From: RGIG3009 sp045630285
GTDB lineage: Bacteria > Bacillota > Clostridia > Oscillospirales > Acutalibacteraceae
Reading direction: 5' to 3'
NCBI GenBank assembly: GCA_045630285.1
Contig: JAZQSX010000032.1
Coordinates: 6,383-70,382, forward strand
DNA length: 64,000 nucleotides
The position numbers and the translations under genes are program-made. The notes below the pieces were generated by a model. It was not told where the DNA came from and ran no database searches. It saw only the letters and a list, made by a program, of their open reading frames with translations. Positions 16,596 through 23,382 of this stretch are shown here, piece after piece. How positions within the stretch are numbered: the first letter of the stretch is position 1; each line of letters starts with the position of its first letter.

Positions 16596-18416
16596 TTAGT
16601 GTACTTCGCCGTTGTAGTAACCGTCACCGGCCTCAGGCGGAACGTCGCCTGCTTCACCCGTCGGCGCTGCACCGGCATCGGGTGCCGCCGCCTTATAGAT
16701 CTTTTCGGAAACCTCGTAGAACTTCTTCATCAGTTCTTCCTGAGCCGCCTTGATCGGCTCAATGTCAGTGCCCTTGAGTGCTTCCTTCAGCGCATCAATG
16801 CGGGACTGCAGTTCCGTCTTGTCGGCTTCTTCCAGCTTGTCGCCCAGCTCTTCCATGGTCTTTTCACACTGGTAAACAGCCTGATCGGCACCGTTGCGCA
16901 GTTCTACCTCTTCACGGCGCTTCTTATCCTCTGCCGCATACTGTTCAGCTTCCTGAACCGCTTTTTCCACGTCCTCTTTGGACATATTGGTGTTGGAGGT
17001 GATCGTGATGTGCTGTTCCTTGCCGGTGCCAAGATCCTTAGCGCTGACGTTCACGATGCCGTTGGCGTCGATGTCAAACGTAACCTCGATCTGCGGAACA
17101 CCACGGCGGGCCGGAGCAATGCCGTCTAGGTGGAACATACCCAACGTCTTGTTGTCACGGGCAAACTCACGCTCACCCTGCAGTACGTGAACCTCGACCG
17201 ACGGCTGGTTATCCGCCGCCGTCGAGAAGATCTGCGATTTTTTGGTGGGAATCGTGGTGTTACGCTCGATTACACGGGTCATCACACCACCCATCGTCTC
17301 AACACCCAGCGACAGCGGTGTGACATCCAGCAGCAGGAGACCTTTGACCTCGCCGCCGAGAACACCCGCCTGCAGTGCCGCACCCATGGCCACACACTCG
17401 TCGGGGTTAATGCCCTTGAAGGGCTCTTTGCCCATAAACTTCTGCACCGCTTCCTGCACGGCGGGAATGCGGGTGGAGCCGCCAACGAGAAGCACCTTGT
17501 CGATCTGCGAAGCCGTCAAGCCACTGTCGGACAGCGCCTGACGCACGGGAATCATCGTCGCTTCCACCAGATCGGCGGTCAAGCGGTTGAAATCAGCACG
17601 GCTGAGCGTCATATCCAAGTGCTTCGGGCCGGTAGCATCCGCCGTGATAAAGGGCAGATTGATATTGGAGGTCATACCGCCGGACAGCTCGATCTTGGTC
17701 TTCTCCGCCGCTTCACGCAGACGCTGGACCGCCATTTTGTCATTCGACAGATCCACACCGGTCTCGTTGCGGAAGCCTTCCACCAACCAGTTGACGATCT
17801 TTTGGTCAAAGTCGTCACCGCCCAGGCGGTTGTTACCGGCGGTTGCCAGAACCTCCTGCACGCCGTCACCCATTTCGATAATGGACACGTCGAACGTACC
17901 GCCGCCCAAGTCGTACACCATGATCTTCTGATCGTTTTCCTTATCAATGCCATACGCCAACGCCGCAGCGGTCGGCTCGTTGATAATACGCTTCACTTCC
18001 AAGCCGGCAATCTTACCGGCATCCTTGGTCGCCTGACGCTGAGCGTCGGTAAAATACGCCGGCACGGTGATGACCGCCTCGGTCACGGTGTCGCCCAGAT
18101 AGCTTTCCGCATCCTGCTTCAGCTTAGCAAGGATCATCGCGGAGATCTCCTGCGGGGTGTAGGCCTTATCATCCACCGTTACCTTGTTTGCCGTACCCAT
18201 ATCACGCTTGATCGACGCAATGGTACGATCCGGATTGGAGACCGCCTGCTGCTTTGCCACACGGCCGACGATACGCTCGCCGTCCTTCTTGAACGCTACG
18301 ACCGAAGGAGTAGTACGCGCACCTTCTGCGTTGGGGATAACGACGGCTTCGCCGCCCTCAATAACCGCTACGCAGGAATTGGTAGTTCCCAGGTCGATAC
18401 CGATGATTTTTGCCAT
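16596..18416 (-). CDS. dnaK: Chaperone DnaK (Hsp70)
   Basis: 606 residues. The ATPase domain begins MAKIIGIDLGTTNSCVAV and includes VITVPAYFTDAQRQATKDAG, the IINEPTAAALAYGID strand and VYDLGGGTFDVSII. The substrate-binding domain starts near LLLDVTPLSLGVETMGGVMT. The lid and C-terminal tail are slightly shorter than usual and end in GDGYYNGEVH rather than the common EEVD/EEK-like ending. AGGAGG precedes the ATG at 18416; the reading further upstream overlaps grpE and lacks similarity. Confidence 0.97.
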   Translation of the reverse strand: MAKIIGIDLGTTNSCVAVIEGGEAVVIPNAEGARTTPSVVAFKKDGERIVGRVAKQQAVSNPDRTIASIKRDMGTANKVTVDDKAYTPQEISAMILAKLKQDAESYLGDTVTEAVITVPAYFTDAQRQATKDAGKIAGLEVKRIINEPTAAALAYGIDKENDQKIMVYDLGGGTFDVSIIEMGDGVQEVLATAGNNRLGGDDFDQKIVNWLVEGFRNETGVDLSNDKMAVQRLREAAEKTKIELSGGMTSNINLPFITADATGPKHLDMTLSRADFNRLTADLVEATMIPVRQALSDSGLTASQIDKVLLVGGSTRIPAVQEAVQKFMGKEPFKGINPDECVAMGAALQAGVLGGEVKGLLLLDVTPLSLGVETMGGVMTRVIERNTTIPTKKSQIFSTAADNQPSVEVHVLQGEREFARDNKTLGMFHLDGIAPARRGVPQIEVTFDIDANGIVNVSAKDLGTGKEQHITITSNTNMSKEDVEKAVQEAEQYAAEDKKRREEVELRNGADQAVYQCEKTMEELGDKLEEADKTELQSRIDALKEALKGTDIEPIKAAQEELMKKFYEVSEKIYKAAAPDAGAAPTGEAGDVPPEAGDGYYNGEVH

Positions 18417-18459
18417 AGTTATTTCCTCCTGTTGCTCTGTGAGCATAATAATCGTTATA

Positions 18460-18981
18460 TTAGTTGGCGACCTTGACCATAGCAGGACGCAGCACACGCC
18501 CGCTCAGGCGGTAGCCCTTTTGATACACCTCGGTCACCGTTTCGGGATCAACGCCGTCGGCGTCCTCCCGCTGCACCGCATTGTGCAATTCAGGATCAAA
18601 CACCTGACCCAACGCCGGAATTTCCTCCAAGCCCATTGCCAGCAGCGTATCCAGCAGCTGCCGAATAACCATCTCGACGCCCTTGCGATACTCCGGTCCG
18701 TCGGGCGAATTGACAGCACGCTCCAGGTTATCAATACCGGGAAGCATCGCCTTGAGCGCCTCACCCTTAACGAAGGCACCGAGCTGCTCTTTTTCCTGAT
18801 CGGTACGGCGCTTATAGTTGGCATATTCCGCCAGCACACGCTGATACTGATCCTGTGCCTGCAACAACTGGTTTTGCAGTTCCTCCAGCTTCGGGTCAAC
18901 CGGCTCCTCGACCTGCTTGACAACCTCCTCCGCAGCAACTTCCTGCTCCGGGGTTACTTGTTCCTGTTTTGTTTCCTCCAT
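18460..18981 (-). CDS. grpE: Nucleotide exchange factor GrpE
   Basis: 173 residues. A charged Glu/Gln-rich N-terminal coiled coil (KLEELQNQLLQAQDQYQRVL) leads into NYKRRTDQEKEQLGAFVKGE and the C-terminal beta-domain motif AVQREDADGVDPETVTEVYQ, then KGYRLSGRVLRPAMVKVAN, the GrpE signature. It releases ADP from DnaK. AAAGGAGG precedes the ATG at 18981. It lies between hrcA and dnaK in the standard Firmicute order. Confidence 0.96.
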   Translation of the reverse strand: MEETKQEQVTPEQEVAAEEVVKQVEEPVDPKLEELQNQLLQAQDQYQRVLAEYANYKRRTDQEKEQLGAFVKGEALKAMLPGIDNLERAVNSPDGPEYRKGVEMVIRQLLDTLLAMGLEEIPALGQVFDPELHNAVQREDADGVDPETVTEVYQKGYRLSGRVLRPAMVKVAN

Positions 18982-19025
18982 GGAACATCCTCCTTTACAC
19001 ACCGCTCACGCAGTGGGTTCTCTCC

Positions 19026-20051
19026 TTAAAATACAGCCAACAACCGGCTGACAGTTTGTGCCACGTATTGCAACCGTGGGATCGCCTGCGCATAATCCAT
19101 ACGCACCGGTCCGATCAGACACAGCGAGCCGCCGCTCCCCCCATGACCGTAGCGTGTGACGATGATGCTGGAGCCGTCCAGCTCACGGCGGGGGCTCTCG
19201 CTGCCCAAAACCACTCGCAGACCGCCCGGGTTTGCCGTCAACATACCTGCCAGCGATTCCCGATGCGACAAAAACGAAAGCAAGGAACGGGCACGGTCAA
19301 TCGGATAGTCGGGATGCTGCAGCAAATTGAGCTGTCCCGACAAACGGATCTCCGATGCGGACGCTTCCTGCACCAAATCCAAAAAGGCGGTGAGGATCGG
19401 CATATACAGCAGGCCGTTTCCGCAAAGCTTTGCCGACAGCGCTTGTACCGAAGCAACACCGATCTCCGACAACGCTTTACCGGAAAATACCTCGTTCAAC
19501 GTCACTGAAAGCTCGGCGAGTACATCTGCCTCACAGCCAAACTCCAAACGGCACACCCGACTGCGCAACGCACCCGAGTCGGTCATCAGCAGCACTGCCG
19601 CCGATTGCGTCCCCGTCAGGAGAATCTCCACACGGCGTACCGCAGTGCCTTTGCCGTCGGGCGTTGCCACAGCCGCCGCCACACCGGTAGCATCAGCCAA
19701 CAGATCCGACGCTCTGCCGAGCAACCGCTCAGGGTCACCCGACGCCGAGATCAACGCCTCGTCGATCGCCCGCTTGCTCTCTTCAGCCAACGAGCAATGG
19801 GACAACAATTGGTCCAGATACAGCCGAAATGCAAGCGCTGTGGGGATACGCCCCGCCGATGTGTGCGGCTGCATCAAATACCCCGCCGCCGCCAGATCAG
19901 CCATATCGTTGCGAATGGTTGCGGAAGACACAGCGTTTCCGAGCAATTCGGCAAGCAGCTTGGAACCGACCGGCTCACCGGTGCGGATATACGCATCTAC
20001 CGCCGCCGAAACGATCTGCTGTTTACGTGAGCCCAGTTCCAACTCTTCCAC
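19026..20051 (-). CDS. hrcA: Heat-inducible transcription repressor HrcA
   Basis: 341 residues. Winged helix at the N-terminus (RKQQIVSAAVDAYIRTGEPV, SATIRNDMADLAAAGYLMQP and the HTSAGRIPT signature), then the dimerisation/GAF-like domain and the C-terminal YAQAIPRLQYVAQTVSRLL helix typical of HrcA. HrcA binds CIRCE and is activated by GroEL. A perfect CIRCE element lies just upstream, so the operon is autoregulated. Confidence 0.97.
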   Translation of the reverse strand: MEELELGSRKQQIVSAAVDAYIRTGEPVGSKLLAELLGNAVSSATIRNDMADLAAAGYLMQPHTSAGRIPTALAFRLYLDQLLSHCSLAEESKRAIDEALISASGDPERLLGRASDLLADATGVAAAVATPDGKGTAVRRVEILLTGTQSAAVLLMTDSGALRSRVCRLEFGCEADVLAELSVTLNEVFSGKALSEIGVASVQALSAKLCGNGLLYMPILTAFLDLVQEASASEIRLSGQLNLLQHPDYPIDRARSLLSFLSHRESLAGMLTANPGGLRVVLGSESPRRELDGSSIIVTRYGHGGSGGSLCLIGPVRMDYAQAIPRLQYVAQTVSRLLAVF

Positions 20052-20067
20052 TCCCTTTCACCGTGTG

Positions 20068-20094
20068 TTAGCACTCATTTGGATCGAGTGCTAA
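20068..20094. promoter_or_regulatory. CIRCE operator (HrcA-binding site)
   Basis: TTAGCACTC (20068-20076), a 9-base spacer, and GAGTGCTAA (20086-20094): an exact match to the CIRCE consensus. It lies just downstream of the hrcA promoter -10, where bound HrcA would block transcription. Confidence 0.98.
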
Positions 20095-20103
20095 TCTCTT
20101 ACT

Positions 20104-20132
20104 ACTTTACCATTCTGCCCCGAAGATGTCAA
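20104..20132 (-). promoter_or_regulatory. Sigma-A promoter of hrcA-grpE-dnaK-dnaJ
   Basis: Minus-strand TTGACA (20127-20132) and TAAAGT (20104-20109) with a 17-base spacer, immediately upstream of CIRCE. Confidence 0.85.
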
Positions 20133-20167
20133 TATATATTTATGAACCTTTTGTAAAAAACTATTTC

Positions 20168-20197
20168 TTGACAGCGTATACTATTACCATATATAAT
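20168..20197 (+). promoter_or_regulatory. Sigma-A promoter of the small gene at 20223
   Basis: TTGACA (20168-20173) and TATAAT (20192-20197), both consensus, with an 18-base spacer; AAAGGAGG follows before the ATG. It is divergent from the hrcA promoter. Confidence 0.88.
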
Positions 20198-20222
20198 ACA
20201 GTCAACAAAGGAGGTTTTTGCT

Positions 20223-20477
20223 ATGTCCGATCTGATCATCCATAACTTTGATTTTAACAAGCTCATCGAGTTTGCTGCCACCGCCAAGGGTGAGGTTTGC
20301 CTCAAAACGCCCGACGGCGACGTGCTGAATCTCAAGAGCCGTTTGACCCAACTGCTGGCGCTGTCCAACGCCATCGACTGGGGTCACGTGGGCGAAGCGG
20401 TCGTCTACTGCAGTGAGCAGGAGGACGAGACTCGTTTGTTCCGCCTGAACCTCTACGGCAACGACGAACAAAAATAA
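20223..20477 (+). CDS. Conserved small protein, function unknown
   Basis: 84 residues: MSDLIIHNFDFNKLIEFAAT, then GEVCLKTPDGDVLNLKSRLT, then QLLALSNAIDWGHVGEAVVY and a Asp/Glu-rich ending. It resembles small Clostridial proteins that carry the TPEGDVLNLKSKL-type motif and have no experimentally known role. The size and fold suggest a cytoplasmic alpha/beta protein, possibly antitoxin-like, but no toxin gene is adjacent. It has its own consensus promoter and a strong ribosome-binding site, so it should be well expressed, and it ends at a bidirectional terminator. Confidence 0.75.
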   Translation: MSDLIIHNFDFNKLIEFAATAKGEVCLKTPDGDVLNLKSRLTQLLALSNAIDWGHVGEAVVYCSEQEDETRLFRLNLYGNDEQK

Positions 20478-20494
20478 GTCATATAAACGCTAAA

Positions 20495-20530
20495 ACAAGC
20501 CGCCCACAATCCGTGGACGGCTTGTTTTTT
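20495..20530. terminator. Bidirectional terminator between the small gene and the TIR gene
   Basis: Stem 20495-20507 with 20513-20525 (one C-A mismatch), 5-base loop, then six T's on the plus strand; on the minus strand TTTTA follows. It lies between two convergent genes. Confidence 0.88.
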
Positions 20531-20535
20531 ATTGC

Positions 20536-22665
20536 TTAATAATCCTTTTTCTTGCCGCAATTGACACATTTTTGGGAAAACACGCCCTTAAACATGCCGC
20601 CGCAGTACGGGCACAACCCACCCGCGCGCCGCTCGGATTGTATCTCGCGCTCTTGTTCAGCGGTATCAATGTGATTAAACAACCGCCAGCCGGAAACGTT
20701 ACATCGACCATCGTCGTTACCTCCACACGCCACTACCGTGCCGTCGGAACAAAGACCAACGGTGTGACCATAGCCGCAATCCACCGCCACAATATCGCGC
20801 CAGTCGGAAACGTTGCATTGGCCGTTGTTATTCTTCCCGCACGCCACCACCACCGTGCCGTCGGAACGAAGACCAATAGTGTGACTACTGCCGCAAGCCA
20901 CCGCCACAATGTCGCGCCAGTCGGAAACGTTACATTGGCCAGATCCATTGCCTCCGCACGCCACCACCGTACCGTCGGAACGAAGACCGACGGTATGAGC
21001 GAGGCCGCAAGCCACCACCACAACATCGCGCCAGCCGGAAACGTTACATTGGCTATATTCATTCCATCCGCACGCCACCACCGTGCCGTCGGAACAAAGA
21101 CCGATTGTATGATAAGAACCGGCAGACACCGCCACAATATCGCGCCAGCCGGAAACGTTACATTGGCTTTTTTCATTGTGTCCGCACGCCACTACCGTGC
21201 CGTCAACTTGAAGAGCAACCGTATGCCAAAAACCGACGCTAATCCACTTGTTGGCTGCTTTTGCACGCCGGATCAGGGGCGCGAGCTCGGCAACTTTACG
21301 TTCTCTTTCAACGCGCTCACGCTCCTTTTCGGCACGCTTGCGCTCCTCTTCGGCACGCTCTTCAGCACGCTTGCGTTCCTCATCGGCACGTTTACGTTCC
21401 TCGTCGGCACGCTCACGTTCTCGTTGCCGTTCAACGATGGTCTCGTTGTAGCCTTTCAGCATCGACGCCAGCGCTTCATCGGCAAAACGCATGGCCTTTT
21501 GATAGTTGTTGCTGTCATCAAACGGCACGTCACAATCTTTCAAATCTTCCTGCTTGGATACCTGCAGCTCCACCATCAGCTTGCCGAGGTAGGCTTTGGC
21601 GCACTCGGGGTCGATATCCAACACCTTTTCACAGTATTCGTCGGCGCTTTCCCAGTTTTCATCCTCCAAAAACATAAATACGCGTTTCAGAAGGCTGTCT
21701 ACCGTGGCGTTACTCGCCGGCGCCGCCGCGGGTGCCGCCGCCTGTTGCACCACCGTCTGCGTTTGCACGGTACGCGGCAGGATCTTCTCGATACCGCGAA
21801 GCAGATCCTGCAATGCTCCCACCTTGCCCATATCCTGCGCTTGCAGCTTGGCAAATTCCTTGGGAATATCGTAGGCATCCACGCCTTTGTAGCACGGGAT
21901 CAGCGTCTTGCTCTCCCCCTTGGCAATGAGCTGCAGAAAACGCGACCACTCGTTTTTCACCCACACGGCGTTAAAATATTCGTAATCCGTGCCGAACACC
22001 AGCATGATCTTCGCGGAGTTCAGCGCAGCGAAAATGTACGGCTCGTACGCCTGACCCAGCTTGTCCTCCAGCGAGATACGCGCGAAAAACACGCGATATC
22101 CCCGCTCGGTCAGCGCGGTATACACATCCTGTGCGATCTCGCTGTCGATGGTGCGGCTGCCGTTCGCATCGGTTTCTTTGTAACAAATGAAAATATCGTA
22201 CGGTTCTTCCGCCGATGACACCGCCACAATACCGCGGCGCAGTTCTTCAATGCGCTTGGCTTCCTCACGGTATACCATCCGCGCCGTGGCATCGGCGTTT
22301 TCCATCACCTGTTCAAAATCCGCATCGTCCATCACGCTGTCAAACGACGAGCGATGGCAGGTGGGGATCTTTTTCGCCGTGGCAGGGTCGTCCACGTATT
22401 CAATGCCGTATTTGCACAAAACAAGGCCCCAATACGCCTCGGCTTCGTCGGGAAAATCCGCCACGATAGCCTCGTACACGCCCGCGGCTTTATCGAACTC
22501 ACATGCCAGCCGCAGCCGATTGGCACGACCGAACAGCGTGAGCTTCTTTTCGTCATCCACAGTGGGCACGGTTTGCCGTGTGCCGCAATATTCACATTCC
22601 ACGACAGTGACGCCTTCCTCCAGGCGTAAGTCACCACCGCACATTTTACACTTCAATACAACCAC
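20536..22665 (-). CDS. TIR-domain protein with RCC1-like repeats and two zinc ribbons
   Basis: 709 residues. Order: N-terminal zinc ribbon (Cys6/9 and Cys24/27), a helical TPR-like segment (~40-145), a TIR domain (~155-255) beginning PYDIFICYKETD with LEDKLGQAYEPYIFAALNSA and VWVKNEWSRF, a second helical segment (~320-400), a Lys/Arg/Glu coiled coil (408-460), five RCC1-like repeats (~474-660) of the form DGTVVACGxN...QCNVSxWRDIV, and a C-terminal zinc ribbon (CPYC, CVNC). Glu208 aligns by eye with the catalytic Glu of TIR NADases. The zinc ribbon-helical-TIR part matches proteins widespread in gut Clostridia; the fused RCC1 propeller is unusual. GTG start at 22665, preceded by AGAGG. It begins 22 bases after folT. 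The NADase, defence or signalling role is inferred, not shown. Confidence 0.88.
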   Translation of the reverse strand: MVVLKCKMCGGDLRLEEGVTVVECEYCGTRQTVPTVDDEKKLTLFGRANRLRLACEFDKAAGVYEAIVADFPDEAEAYWGLVLCKYGIEYVDDPATAKKIPTCHRSSFDSVMDDADFEQVMENADATARMVYREEAKRIEELRRGIVAVSSAEEPYDIFICYKETDANGSRTIDSEIAQDVYTALTERGYRVFFARISLEDKLGQAYEPYIFAALNSAKIMLVFGTDYEYFNAVWVKNEWSRFLQLIAKGESKTLIPCYKGVDAYDIPKEFAKLQAQDMGKVGALQDLLRGIEKILPRTVQTQTVVQQAAAPAAAPASNATVDSLLKRVFMFLEDENWESADEYCEKVLDIDPECAKAYLGKLMVELQVSKQEDLKDCDVPFDDSNNYQKAMRFADEALASMLKGYNETIVERQRERERADEERKRADEERKRAEERAEEERKRAEKERERVERERKVAELAPLIRRAKAANKWISVGFWHTVALQVDGTVVACGHNEKSQCNVSGWRDIVAVSAGSYHTIGLCSDGTVVACGWNEYSQCNVSGWRDVVVVACGLAHTVGLRSDGTVVACGGNGSGQCNVSDWRDIVAVACGSSHTIGLRSDGTVVVACGKNNNGQCNVSDWRDIVAVDCGYGHTVGLCSDGTVVACGGNDDGRCNVSGWRLFNHIDTAEQEREIQSERRAGGLCPYCGGMFKGVFSQKCVNCGKKKDY
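20684..21240 (-). repeat. Tandem coding repeats (five RCC1-like units)
   Basis: The conserved anchor CGCCAG of each unit falls at 20684, 20798, 20915, 21029 and 21143: spacings of 114, 117, 114 and 114 bases, always multiples of three. They encode the RCC1-like repeats of the TIR protein and are close at DNA level, which fits recent duplication or gene conversion. Confidence 0.9.
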
Positions 22666-22687
22666 ATGCGCACCTCTTTTTTTATCC

Positions 22688-23206
22688 TTATTTCAGCATC
22701 GGTTTGATACTACGATCCAAAAAACGGAACAGCAATGGCAGACCAACAAGCTGAATCGGTGTGGTAATCGCCGCCTGAATAGCTCGGCCCGGCAAAAACA
22801 CCCAAAACGACTTGTCCATTAAAATGCTGAGCCACAGAGTGTTCAGGCATAGGGTACAAACCACTTGCGTGCTGACCACGGCGATAAGAATCCGCCACCA
22901 CTTAACCGAACGGTGAAGTAAAAGCCCGTAAGTAAGTCCGATCAACACGGCCGTTACGGTAAATCCGGGAAAATACGGCCCATTCGGAAACAAAATCGCA
23001 CCGATGACGTCACTGAGGCCGTGTACCACCATTGCCGCCACAGGCCCGTACAGCCGTGCAACAATCGCCACAACAAACAACGCCAATCCAAAACGGGAAA
23101 CCTCGGTGTTCAGCGAAGCCAATCGTGCCAGCACGACGTCTACGGCAATCATCATACCACAGACAGCGGTCATTGCCACACGTCGGGATGTTGCTTTGCT
23201 TGACAT
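22688..23206 (-). CDS. folT: Folate family ECF transporter S component
   Basis: 172 residues with about six transmembrane segments and no ATPase. Features: MTAVCGMMIAVDVVLARLAS near the N-terminus (EcfT-contact AxxxA-like helix), DVIGAILFPNGPYFPGFTVT and ALIGLTYGLLL-like helices, fitting FolT, the folate-binding S component of ECF transporters. Assignment is strengthened by the tetrahydrofolate riboswitch directly upstream. It relies on a shared EcfA/EcfT module not present here. AGGAGG lies about ten bases before the ATG and is part of a sequestering hairpin. The TIR gene follows by 22 bases. Confidence 0.9.
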   Translation of the reverse strand: MSSKATSRRVAMTAVCGMMIAVDVVLARLASLNTEVSRFGLALFVVAIVARLYGPVAAMVVHGLSDVIGAILFPNGPYFPGFTVTAVLIGLTYGLLLHRSVKWWRILIAVVSTQVVCTLCLNTLWLSILMDKSFWVFLPGRAIQAAITTPIQLVGLPLLFRFLDRSIKPMLK

Positions 23207-23211
23207 ACTAC

Positions 23212-23271
23212 AAAACCTCCTTATTCTCCGGATGTTGAATAAGGAGGTTTTACATATCCTTATTATTCAAC
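23212..23271 (-). promoter_or_regulatory. Switching hairpins controlling the folT ribosome-binding site
   Basis: A perfect 15-bp inverted repeat (23212-23226 with 23237-23251) contains the folT AGGAGG and would hide it. A competing helix pairs 23234-23244 with 23258-23271 (one bulge), which would break the first. The two cannot form together, so this is the expression platform for the adjacent riboswitch; control at translation is the likely mode, since no T-run follows. Confidence 0.8.
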
Positions 23272-23366
23272 AGCGGGATGCGATCTGCGAACCGCAAGAG
23301 CTTTCTTTTCGTCCGACCGGCAACTCCCCGTCCGCTCGGCACTTAACGCTCGCAGACCTACTCTGT
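23271..23366 (-). promoter_or_regulatory. Tetrahydrofolate (THF) riboswitch
   Basis: Read on the minus strand it has, in order, AGAGTAG, GCGTTAAGTGCC, GGGGAGTTGCC, CGAAAAGAAAGCTC, TGCGG and GCATCCCGC. These blocks and their order match the THF aptamer found upstream of folT and folE in Firmicutes, including the pseudoknot and three-way-junction parts. It ends against the switching hairpins and folT. Confidence 0.92.
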
Positions 23367-23382
23367 GTGATACCGTATGTGA

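Noticed and set aside
14977..16599. 540-codon open frame on the plus strand opposite dnaJ.
   Set aside because: Antisense shadow; His/Arg-biased composition typical of reverse-frame reading of a GC-rich gene.
20684..21240. Regularly spaced repeats resembling a CRISPR array.
   Set aside because: Repeat spacing is 114-117 bases, always in frame, and encodes RCC1-like protein repeats; there are no short direct repeats with unique spacers and no cas genes.
20572..22218. Long open frame on the plus strand opposite the TIR gene.
   Set aside because: It is the antisense shadow of a well-supported coding sequence and shows no family motif.
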